From: Streptomyces sp. A0958
GTDB taxonomy: Bacteria; Actinomycetota; Actinomycetes; Streptomycetales; Streptomycetaceae
Length of the DNA stretch: 41,149 nucleotides
Direction: 5' to 3'
Assembly: GCF_004795035.1 (NCBI RefSeq)
Contig: NZ_SSBK01000048.1
Location: 1 to 41,149 of the forward strand
How positions within the stretch are numbered: the stretch's first letter is position 1; each line of letters opens with the position of its first letter. The notes under the pieces were generated by a model. That model was not told the origin of the DNA, searched no databases, and saw only the letters and a list, made by a program, of their open reading frames with translations. Shown here in pieces: positions 1 to 6,095 of this stretch. A program made the position numbers and the translations under genes.

Positions 1-55
1 CGTACAGGGCCACGGCATCGGCCTTGAACTCGTCCGAGTAGTCCTTCATCGCCAT
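1..55 (-). CDS. IS3-family transposase OrfA, N-terminal fragment (runs off the window)
   Basis: The minus strand from position 55 reads MAMKDYSDEFKADAVALY before leaving the window. This matches the start of the helix-turn-helix OrfA of IS3/IS911-type elements common in Streptomyces, which binds the element ends and is normally joined to OrfB by programmed frameshifting. A GGAGGAAGCG ribosome-binding stretch lies about 15 to 25 bases upstream of the ATG. A second in-frame ATG follows two codons later. Only 18 codons are visible, so whether the transposase is intact cannot be judged. Confidence 0.72.
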   Translation of the reverse strand, partial: MAMKDYSDEFKADAVALY

Positions 56-108
56 CGGCGGTGTTCTCGCTTCCTCCGGATCAAGCAGATCCAGTATCAG
101 CGTGTCCA
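1..108 (-). mobile_element. Edge of an IS3-family-like insertion sequence
   Basis: The left edge carries the 5' end of an IS3-type orfA (separate entry) preceded by a terminal segment whose outer end, read on the minus strand, is TGGACACG, a terminus typical of IS3-family elements that end in TG...CA. The outer boundary is placed near position 108 by this motif. The rest of the element lies outside the window, so the other inverted repeat and any target duplication cannot be seen. The boundary lies only about 4 bp beyond the stop codon of the adjacent permease gene. Confidence 0.7.
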
Positions 109-112
109 CCAC

Positions 113-1019
113 TCAGGGGGAGGCCCCCGCTGCTATTCCTGCGGCCTCAAGCCGCTTGAGCGGCTGTACGGCATCCCGTCGCAACTGCGCGGCGTAAGGC
201 TCGTACTCCGGCGGTACGCACACCATTGGTGCACGTCCGACACAAGAAAGGCTGACGTCGCATGGCTCCATGGGATTGCTGTATCCCCAGCCGATCACGG
301 CAGCGCGGCCTGCGACGACTGCAACGGTAAGCACGACCAGGGCAGTGATCACCGCCGCGCCGCGCGGGCGCATTTGCGCCAGCACCCAGAAGGCGAGGGC
401 CAAACCTGTCACGACACCCCATGGCACGAGGTACACGGCTGGAGTCAGCACGTCGGTGACGGTCGACTCACCATCGATGAACCCTCCCAGGTGTCGTATC
501 CAGGGGGCGGACATCGCATGCGGCATGGTCAGCCAGGCCCAGCAGCCGACCGCGGCAAGGGGCGCCGCTACGCTCCGGGGCAGGAGCACCCCCAACGACC
601 AGCCGATGAACAACCAACCGCAGGAAATGACGAGTAGGTGCCCCACCGCGAGCCACCCGATTCCGTCGGGCAGCGTGCCGACCTCCCGCTCGGCCATGAC
701 AATCGCACCACCGACCAGGACGATCAGCAAGAACAGCACCGGGACGGCGGCTCGCATGAACTGCCGAACCGCGCCACGTCGGCTGGTCCTCCCCAGAGCA
801 CCCAGCAGACGATGGCGCCCTGCCTCCCACGCGCCGGCCGCCGCTACGGCCGTCGCTATGGCCGCGAGGCCCTGTGCGGCCAGTTCCCCGGCTTGAACGC
901 CGTATCCCGACGGTACGGTATATACGGCGCCGTCGATATACACGCCCGCGAAGATTCAGAATGGGAAGCACGAGCCAGGGCGCAGAGGAGGCCCGGAGAT
1001 TGGCCCAGGTGATCCTCAT
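113..1019 (-). pseudogene. ABC transporter permease with an apparent N-terminal frameshift
   Basis: The main reading frame (943 down to 113) encodes a hydrophobic protein with about six membrane segments and an early AWEAGRHRLLGALGRTSRR stretch typical of small actinobacterial ABC-2-like permeases. Its natural N-terminus, MRITWANLRASSAPWLVLP, lies in a different frame. It starts at 1019 and overlaps the ATPase stop in an ATGA arrangement, the usual translational coupling. The two frames meet near 945-960, where a one-base change would join them; a TGA sits just upstream in the main frame. It is therefore either a frameshift mutation or a sequence error. If intact, it would pair with the ATPase at 1016-1762. 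The 3' end lies a few bases from an IS3-like terminus, so the C-terminus may also be altered. The substrate is unknown. Confidence 0.62.
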
Positions 1020-1762
1020 TCGGCAGCCTCCAGGAGCGACGCATAGGCGCTCTCCAGACGTCGGCCGGGGGCGCAGTCCGGGGCGGCATGGCCGGCGAAT
1101 GCGTTGACGGTTCCCCTGAACCTCGGCTTTCCCGCTTCGAGGACCACGACCTCGTCGAAGGACTCGTCGAGGTCGCCGATGTCGTGGGTCGAGACGATCA
1201 CATGCACCGTGCCGCGCAGGGAGACCAGCAGGTCGAGGAAGCGGCGACGCTGGCTCGGGTCGAGGCCGACGGTCGGCTCGTCAAGGAGCAGCAACTCGGC
1301 GTCGTGGACGAGTGCCTGCGCAATCGCGATGCGCTGCTGCTGGCCGCCGGACAGGGATGTGATCTTGCTCTGGCTCTTCTCGGTAAGACCGACGCGTTCG
1401 ATCGCCGCGGCCGCCGCGTGCCATGCCTCGCGCTCTCGCATGCCCTTGAGCCAACCCACGTAGGCCACATGCTCCCTGCACGTCATCCCGGGAAGAAACC
1501 CGGGGCGCTGCGGTAGCCAGGACACCTTGCTCCGGTAGGCGCGCAGGTCCTTACGGATCGCCGGATCGAGCGACTGATAGCGGACGCGACCGGCCTCGGC
1601 CTTGGCGGCCCCGGCGCCCAGCGCGAGGAGCGTGCTCTTGCCCGCACCGTTCGGGCCGAGGAGGACGGTGTGCCCAGGAGCGAAATCCAGGTCGAGCCCG
1701 TCCAGGACTGAACGTGATCTGCGTCCGTAACGGAAACTGCAGGACTGATAACGCAAAGGCAT
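1016..1762 (-). CDS. ABC transporter ATP-binding protein
   Basis: A 248-residue single nucleotide-binding domain that would energise the neighbouring permease. Visible motifs are Walker A GPNGAGKST near residue 37, a Q-loop in WLPQRPGFLPGMT, the signature LSGGQQQR, Walker B ELLLLDEP, and a switch histidine in VSTHD. The length is that of a stand-alone ATPase of ABC-2 systems. A GAGGTG ribosome-binding site lies just ahead of the ATG at 1762. Its stop overlaps the inferred permease start at 1019. It follows the secreted-protein gene on the same strand, with a stem-loop between them, so export of that small protein or immunity to it is a reasonable guess but is not shown. Catalytic motifs are complete, although the partner permease looks frameshifted. 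Confidence 0.9.
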   Translation of the reverse strand: MPLRYQSCSFRYGRRSRSVLDGLDLDFAPGHTVLLGPNGAGKSTLLALGAGAAKAEAGRVRYQSLDPAIRKDLRAYRSKVSWLPQRPGFLPGMTCREHVAYVGWLKGMREREAWHAAAAAIERVGLTEKSQSKITSLSGGQQQRIAIAQALVHDAELLLLDEPTVGLDPSQRRRFLDLLVSLRGTVHVIVSTHDIGDLDESFDEVVVLEAGKPRFRGTVNAFAGHAAPDCAPGRRLESAYASLLEAAE

Positions 1763-1790
1763 GAGACACCTCGAGGCCGGAAAGGGAGAA

Positions 1791-1838
1791 CCTCCCCCGC
1801 AGACGTCGCCACGCTTTGCGGGCGCGCTCCGGGGGAGG
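1791..1838 (-). terminator. Stem-loop between secreted-protein gene and ABC genes (attenuator-like)
   Basis: CCTCCCCCG (1791-1799) pairs with CGGGGGAGG (1830-1838), a perfect 9-bp stem with a loop of about 30 bases that can fold further. It lies between the stop of the secreted-protein gene and the start of the ATPase, with no T-run. It could partly terminate or stabilise the upstream transcript so that the small protein is made in excess of the transporter. This is inferred from position and pairing only. Confidence 0.5.
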
Positions 1839-1852
1839 CGAGGAAATGACGC

Positions 1853-2286
1853 TCAGTAAATGGTCGTGATCGACGCGACCCAGACATGCACACCCACAAG
1901 GGCCCCATTGACATCGAAGTAGTAGGAACCGGAACCATGGTCCTCCCACCACCCGGAAGACGTCCCGCCACTGAAGCACTTCGAAAATGCCTGAGCCGAG
2001 TAATACGCGTCCGGCGCGAGCTTCCTATTCTTGAAAAGGGTGACTGCCGCCCTCTTGTTGGTGTAGTCATCCGTGCAACCGGAGAACTTGATGTTCGTCC
2101 TACCGCCGTCGTCGTCCCAGCGACGGGACTCATAGCCTGGACCAGCCCCCGTCAAGTGGCCGGTCCAGCTGGATGCCTGGGCGGGAGCGGCGATGAAGCC
2201 CAGGACGGCGGCGGCACCCAACGCCACCGCGCCTACGCGACGGCGGATTCGCGGGAGGCAGTCAGACGCAGACGGCTGGATCTCAT
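1853..2286 (-). CDS. Small secreted protein of unknown function, start region apparently frameshifted
   Basis: The body encodes a hydrophobic signal sequence (RRRVGAVALGAAAVLGFIAAPAQA) and a mature part of about 105 residues rich in Trp, Tyr and Gly with two cysteines (FSGCTDD and SKCFSGG), ending in VWVASITTIY. I do not recognise a named family. The only well-placed start, an ATG at 2286 six bases after a GGAGG site, opens a different frame (MRSSRLRLTASRE...) that stops after 17 codons. That peptide is a good positively charged n-region for the same signal sequence, so a one-base change between about 2240 and 2280 probably broke the frame. Gene order, secreted peptide followed by an ABC ATPase and permease, resembles small bacteriocin-like export loci. 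Function is not established. Confidence 0.55.
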
Positions 2287-2481
2287 GTCTGACCTCCGTA
2301 GTTGGAACGTGCAACCAAGGCGAGCAATCGCACACATGATCCACACACGAAGAGCACGTGAACAACAGGATCGGTATTTCCAGACAGACATTGGCCTGAT
2401 CCTTCATTCGGCCCAACGCTTGTCCGCCCCGCCTTCCCGCTCCCACGTCACGAGCGTCCCACCCCCCGTACGCTCGTACGC
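2287..2481. promoter_or_regulatory. Divergent promoter region between the secreted-protein gene and mshD
   Basis: A 195-bp spacer separating two divergently read genes. Its middle (about 2330-2410) is clearly more A/T-rich than the flanks, as expected of a promoter region. On the minus strand a GGAGG ribosome-binding site occupies 2293-2297. On the plus strand no Shine-Dalgarno sequence precedes the ATG at 2482. CGTACGCTCGTACG lies immediately before it. I could not assign firm -10 or -35 hexamers. Confidence 0.4.
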
Positions 2482-3420
2482 ATGACGACTGACGTACCCC
2501 TCCCCGCCCCCGGCCGCGAGATCCAGACGCTCGACGCCCTCTCCCCCGAGCAGGCGGAAGCCGTCTCCGGGCTCCTCGCCGAGGCGGCCGTCTCCGACGG
2601 CAGGCAGGCCGTGTCCGAGCAGGGGCGGTTGCAGTTGCGGGGCGGGCACCGGGAAGGCGTGCGGCACTTCCTGCTGAGCGCGGGCGGCGTGCTGGCCGGG
2701 TACGCGCAGCTGGAGGACACCGACCCCGTGGAGGCTCCGGCCGCCGAGCTCGTCGTGCATCCCTCGCACCGGGGGCACGGGCACGGGCGGGCGCTCGGGG
2801 CGGCGCTGCTGGCCGCCACCGGGAAGCGGCTGCGGGTGTGGGCGCACGGCGGCAGGTCCGCGGCGCGCCATCTCGCGCAGGTGCTCGGCCTCTCGCTCTT
2901 CCGCGAACTGCGCCAGCTGCGGCGGCCGTTGAGCCCGCTGAACATCGCGGAGCCGGTGCTGCCGCCGGGCGTCACGGTCCGTGCGTTCGTCCCCGGCCAG
3001 GACGACGCCGCCTGGCTGGCCGTGAACCGCGCCGCCTTCGCCCACCACCCCGAGCAGGGCTCGCTGACCCAGCGCGACCTCGACGACCGCAAGGCCGAGC
3101 CCTGGTTCGACCCGAAGGGCTTCTTCCTCGCCGAGCGCTCCACCGATGACGGCAGCACCGAGCTGCTCGGCTTCCACTGGACGAAGGTGCACGCCGAGGA
3201 GCAGCTCGGTGAGGTGTACGTGGTCGGCATCCGGCCCGACGCGCAGGGCGGCGGCCTGGGCAAGGCGCTCACCGCGATCGGGCTGCGCCACCTCGCCGCC
3301 GAGGGCCTGCCGACCGCGATGCTCTACGTCGACGCGGACAACACCGCGGCCGTGACGGTGTACGAGCGGATGGGTTTTGTCACCCACGAGGTCGACCTGA
3401 TGTACCGCACGGAGTCCTGA
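2482..3420 (+). CDS. mshD: Mycothiol synthase (mycothiol acetyltransferase)
   Basis: This enzyme acetylates the cysteine amine of Cys-GlcN-Ins with acetyl-CoA, the last step of mycothiol synthesis in the actinobacterial cytosol. The 312-residue protein has two GNAT domains, as in known MshD. The N-terminal one has a degenerate acetyl-CoA loop (HPSHRGHGHGRALG, near residue 93) and the active C-terminal one has VVGIRPDAQGGGLGKAL (near 248) followed by LYVDADNTAAVTVYERMGF. Length and domain order fit the family. It appears monocistronic, ending at a strong hairpin at 3437-3462, and faces away from the secreted-protein gene. The ATG at 2482 has no clear ribosome-binding site, so a short-leader or leaderless message is possible. 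Confidence 0.93.
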   Translation: MTTDVPLPAPGREIQTLDALSPEQAEAVSGLLAEAAVSDGRQAVSEQGRLQLRGGHREGVRHFLLSAGGVLAGYAQLEDTDPVEAPAAELVVHPSHRGHGHGRALGAALLAATGKRLRVWAHGGRSAARHLAQVLGLSLFRELRQLRRPLSPLNIAEPVLPPGVTVRAFVPGQDDAAWLAVNRAAFAHHPEQGSLTQRDLDDRKAEPWFDPKGFFLAERSTDDGSTELLGFHWTKVHAEEQLGEVYVVGIRPDAQGGGLGKALTAIGLRHLAAEGLPTAMLYVDADNTAAVTVYERMGFVTHEVDLMYRTES

Positions 3421-3436
3421 CCCCACGACTCGCTTC

Positions 3437-3462
3437 GGGGCGGCGTCGCTTGACGCCGCCCC
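3437..3462 (+). terminator. Rho-independent-type terminator after mshD
   Basis: GGGGCGGCGTC (3437-3447) pairs perfectly with GACGCCGCCCC (3452-3462) around a four-base loop, an 11-bp G/C stem directly after the mshD stop. There is only a short T-containing tail (TTCCTT), as is usual for Streptomyces terminators. It separates mshD from the regulator gene. Confidence 0.8.
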
Positions 3463-3476
3463 TTCCTTACGCCACT

Positions 3477-3500
3477 CTTTCACTACTCAATTAGTGAAAG
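3477..3500. promoter_or_regulatory. Palindromic operator of the YtrA-type GntR regulator
   Basis: CTTTCACTA (3477-3485) and TAGTGAAAG (3492-3500) form a perfect 9-bp inverted repeat with a 6-base spacer, just upstream of the GntR gene start at 3509. GntR/YtrA regulators bind such palindromes at their own promoters and release when the inducer or effector is present, so autoregulation of the three-gene operon is likely. The right arm runs into the ribosome-binding site AAAGGGG. Confidence 0.75.
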
Positions 3501-3508
3501 GGGTAAAG

Positions 3509-3919
3509 ATGGCCGAGTCCGCAGCGGTCGAGTTCCGCATCGACCGGCGCAGCGGCGTCGCCACGTACCTCCAGATCGTCCAGCAGACCAAGCAGGCCCT
3601 GCGCCTGGGTCTGCTGGAGCCGGGCGATCGGCTGCCGACCGCGCGGGAGGTGGTCGAGGCGACCGCGATCAACCCGAACACCGTGCTCAAGGCCTACCGG
3701 GAGCTGGAGCGCGAAGGGCTCGTCGAGGCCCGGCGCGGGCTCGGCACCTTCGTCACCCGGACCCTCGGCGGCGCGGCGGCCGCCGACGACTCCCCGCTGC
3801 GCGCCGAACTCGCCGGCTGGACGAGCCGGGCACGTGCCGCCGGTCTCGACCGGGACGACGTGAGCGCACTCTTCACCGCCGTACTGGACAGCACATTCGA
3901 AGGGGACCAGGACCGATGA
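3509..3919 (+). CDS. GntR-family transcriptional regulator, YtrA subfamily
   Basis: A 136-residue regulator with an N-terminal winged helix-turn-helix (FRIDRRSGVATYLQIVQQTKQALRLG, then LPTAREVVEATAINPNTVLKAYRELEREG, and a wing at GLGTFVTRTL). The C-terminal tail is short and helical rather than a large effector domain, which is the YtrA subfamily layout. The ATG at 3509 is favoured by AAAGGGG five bases upstream; a GTG at 3494 in the same frame lies inside the operator. It overlaps the next ATPase by four bases (ATGA), giving a regulator-ATPase-permease operon. YtrA-type operons often answer to cell-envelope stress or antibiotics; the signal here is unknown. Confidence 0.9.
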   Translation: MAESAAVEFRIDRRSGVATYLQIVQQTKQALRLGLLEPGDRLPTAREVVEATAINPNTVLKAYRELEREGLVEARRGLGTFVTRTLGGAAAADDSPLRAELAGWTSRARAAGLDRDDVSALFTAVLDSTFEGDQDR

Positions 3920-4812
3920 CAGGGACCGCGCTGGAGGCCGACGGCCTCGGCATGAAGTACCGGAGCAGGGGCGGCGGCTGGGCGCTGCGTGACTGCTCGT
4001 TCCGGCTCCCCGCCGGCCACGTCTGCGCGCTCGTCGGGCCCAACGGGGCCGGCAAGTCCACCCTGCTCGCCCTCGCCGCGGGCTTCCTGCGGCCGGGCGA
4101 GGGGGCCGTACGGGTCCTGGGGTCGGAGCCGGCCGAGGCCCGGACCCGGATGGCCTTCGTGGCCCAGGACAAGCCGCTGTACCCGCAGTTGACGGTCGCC
4201 GAGACGCTCTGGGCGGGCGCCGAGCTGAACCCCGCCACCTGGGACCAGGACGCCGCCGAGCGCATCACGGAACCACTCCCGGCTGACGCGAGGGTCCGCG
4301 ACCTGTCCGGCGGCCAGCGCACCCGGCTCGCGCTGGCCCTCGCGCTGGGCAAGCGGCCCGAACTGCTGCTGCTGGACGAGCCGATGGCCGACCTCGACCC
4401 GCTCGCCCGGCACCAGCTGATGGGCGCCCTGATGGCCGAGGCCGCCGAGTACGGCACCACCATCGTGATGTCCTCGCACATCCTCACCGAGCTGGAGGGC
4501 GCCTGCGACTACCTGCTCCTGGTCGACGGCGGCCGCATCCGCCTCGGCGGCGAGACGGACGACCTGCTCGCCGCGCACACCCTGCTCACCGGTCCCGTAC
4601 AGGACCTCGCCCCGCACACCGTGGTCAAGTCCCGCACCACGGGACGGCTGCTGACCGCACTCGTACGGAAGGAGGGCCCGGTGGACATCACCGCCTGGGA
4701 GACGGCCGAGCCGTCGCTGGAGGAACTGCTGCTGGCGCATCTGCGGTCGCCCGAGGCGCCGGCGCTGCTGACGCCGAGCGCGACGGCCCGTGGGGCGGTG
4801 GCTGCCGCATGA
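3916..4812 (+). CDS. ABC transporter ATP-binding protein (YtrA-associated)
   Basis: A 298-residue ATPase of an ABC-2 type exporter. Walker A is GPNGAGKST near residue 41, the Q-loop is in MAFVAQDKPLYPQ, the signature is LSGGQRTRLALALALG, Walker B is ELLLLDEPMADLDP, and the switch His is in SSHILTELEG. The region after about residue 215 is an accessory C-terminal part like those of multidrug-type ATPases. It is translationally coupled at both ends: ATGA overlaps with the regulator upstream and with the permease downstream. It probably hydrolyses ATP at the inner face of the membrane to drive the permease at 4809-5822. The transported compound cannot be read from sequence. Confidence 0.92.
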   Translation: MTGTALEADGLGMKYRSRGGGWALRDCSFRLPAGHVCALVGPNGAGKSTLLALAAGFLRPGEGAVRVLGSEPAEARTRMAFVAQDKPLYPQLTVAETLWAGAELNPATWDQDAAERITEPLPADARVRDLSGGQRTRLALALALGKRPELLLLDEPMADLDPLARHQLMGALMAEAAEYGTTIVMSSHILTELEGACDYLLLVDGGRIRLGGETDDLLAAHTLLTGPVQDLAPHTVVKSRTTGRLLTALVRKEGPVDITAWETAEPSLEELLLAHLRSPEAPALLTPSATARGAVAAA

Positions 4813-5822
4813 GCACGCTCGTCGCGCCTGTCGCGCCCCGCACCACCCCGTCCGGCCCCACCCTGCGCGCCGGTGCCCGCGTCGTCGTGCTCCGGCACCG
4901 GCGGGCGCTGTGGATCGCGGGCGCACTCGCTCTGGTCTGGATCGGCACCCTGGTCGGTTTCACCCTGTGGGCCGACCACGTCGGCGACGCCTTCGCGGCC
5001 GACCCCTGTACGGCGCAGTCGGCCGACCACGCCTGCAATGAGCGGCTCCGGGAGTTCAGCGACTCCATGCACCTCTTCAGCACAGTGCTGAAGAACGCGG
5101 GACTCGCCCTGACCGTCCTGCCCGCGCTCGTCGCCGCGTTCGTCGCGGGCCCGATGATCGCCAGGGAGTTCGAGAGCGGTACGTACAAGCTCTCCTGGAC
5201 GCAGTCGGTGTCCCCCGCCCGCTGGCTCCTGGCCGAACTCGCCGTTCCGGCCGCGCTGCTGGTCGCGGGGGTGTCCGTCCTGTCCGCCGTCTTCGCCTGG
5301 GCACGGGCGCAGGCCGGCGAGGAGTACCCGGTCGGCCAGTTCGAGCACACCGCCTTCGGCGCGATGGGAACAGCACCCGTCGCGTACGCCCTGCTCGGGC
5401 TCGCTCTCGGCGCGCTCGCCGGACTCCTGACGCGCCGCACCGTGCCCGCGATGTCCGCGGCCGTGCTCGCCACCGCCGCGGTGGGCGTGACGCTGAACCG
5501 GGTACGCAGCGGGCTGTGGCCGCTGAGCACGCAGACCAGCACCGGGACGTCGTACGTGCCACAGGTCCCCGACGACGCGTGGATCAGCGAGACCGGACGG
5601 ATCACCGGCGACGGCACCCGCCTGCCGTTCGGCACGTGCTGGGAGGCCGGACCCGAAGTGGACCGCTGTCTCGCGGGCCACGGCGTCACCGGCTACTACA
5701 TCGACTACCACCCCGTCTCCCACTTCTGGCCCCTCCAGCTCGTCGAGACCGGCATCCTGCTCGTCCTCGCCGCCGCCGCGGTCGCGCTCGCCTTCCGGGT
5801 GCTGCGCCGCCGCCACGGCTGA
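4809..5822 (+). CDS. ABC-2 type transporter permease
   Basis: A 337-residue integral membrane protein with about six hydrophobic segments: one near residues 33-55 (LWIAGALALVWIGTLVGFTLW), a cluster from about 98 to 240, and one near the C-terminus (LQLVETGILLVLAAAAVAL). The GPMIAREFESGTYKLSWTQS stretch, a family hallmark of Streptomyces permeases coupled to YtrA-type ATPases, is present near residue 117. An extracytoplasmic loop of about 75 residues with two cysteines (FGTCWEAG and VDRCLAGH) precedes the last membrane segment. It starts within the ATPase stop and ends the operon, just before a strong hairpin. The substrate is unknown. Confidence 0.85.
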   Translation: MSTLVAPVAPRTTPSGPTLRAGARVVVLRHRRALWIAGALALVWIGTLVGFTLWADHVGDAFAADPCTAQSADHACNERLREFSDSMHLFSTVLKNAGLALTVLPALVAAFVAGPMIAREFESGTYKLSWTQSVSPARWLLAELAVPAALLVAGVSVLSAVFAWARAQAGEEYPVGQFEHTAFGAMGTAPVAYALLGLALGALAGLLTRRTVPAMSAAVLATAAVGVTLNRVRSGLWPLSTQTSTGTSYVPQVPDDAWISETGRITGDGTRLPFGTCWEAGPEVDRCLAGHGVTGYYIDYHPVSHFWPLQLVETGILLVLAAAAVALAFRVLRRRHG

Positions 5823-5830
5823 GCCGCCGA

Positions 5831-5867
5831 CGGCCGTGCCCGGGGGCCGCGACCCCGGGCACGGCCG
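5831..5867 (+). terminator. Terminator of the GntR-ABC operon
   Basis: CGGCCGTGCCCGGGG (5831-5845) pairs with CCCCGGGCACGGCCG (5853-5867), a perfect 15-bp stem with a 7-base loop, eight bases after the permease stop. No T-run follows. The 228 bases from here to the ppk start contain no other gene; a single GCTCACC half-site near 5900 is the only phosphate-box-like element I see there. Confidence 0.8.
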
Positions 5868-6095
5868 CGCCCAACCCCGTACGCACCCCACACACGGCCG
5901 CTCACCGCTTCCTGCACGTCATGTCGTCGTTACCGGGCATTCAGACGCCCTTGCGACCCTCTCAGGATGCAGCCAGCTGTGCCGACCCCCCGCAACGGGC
6001 GAAATCCCGGCGGAACGCGCCCCGACCGCGCCGCCTCCGCGATCTCGTCCTCCTCCGACGCGCCCCCTGAGCGCTCCGCGCGGAACAATGGGCTC

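Noticed and set aside
5823..6095. Possible PHO box upstream of ppk
   Set aside because: Only one GCTCACC-like half-site near 5900; no convincing 11-bp direct repeat.
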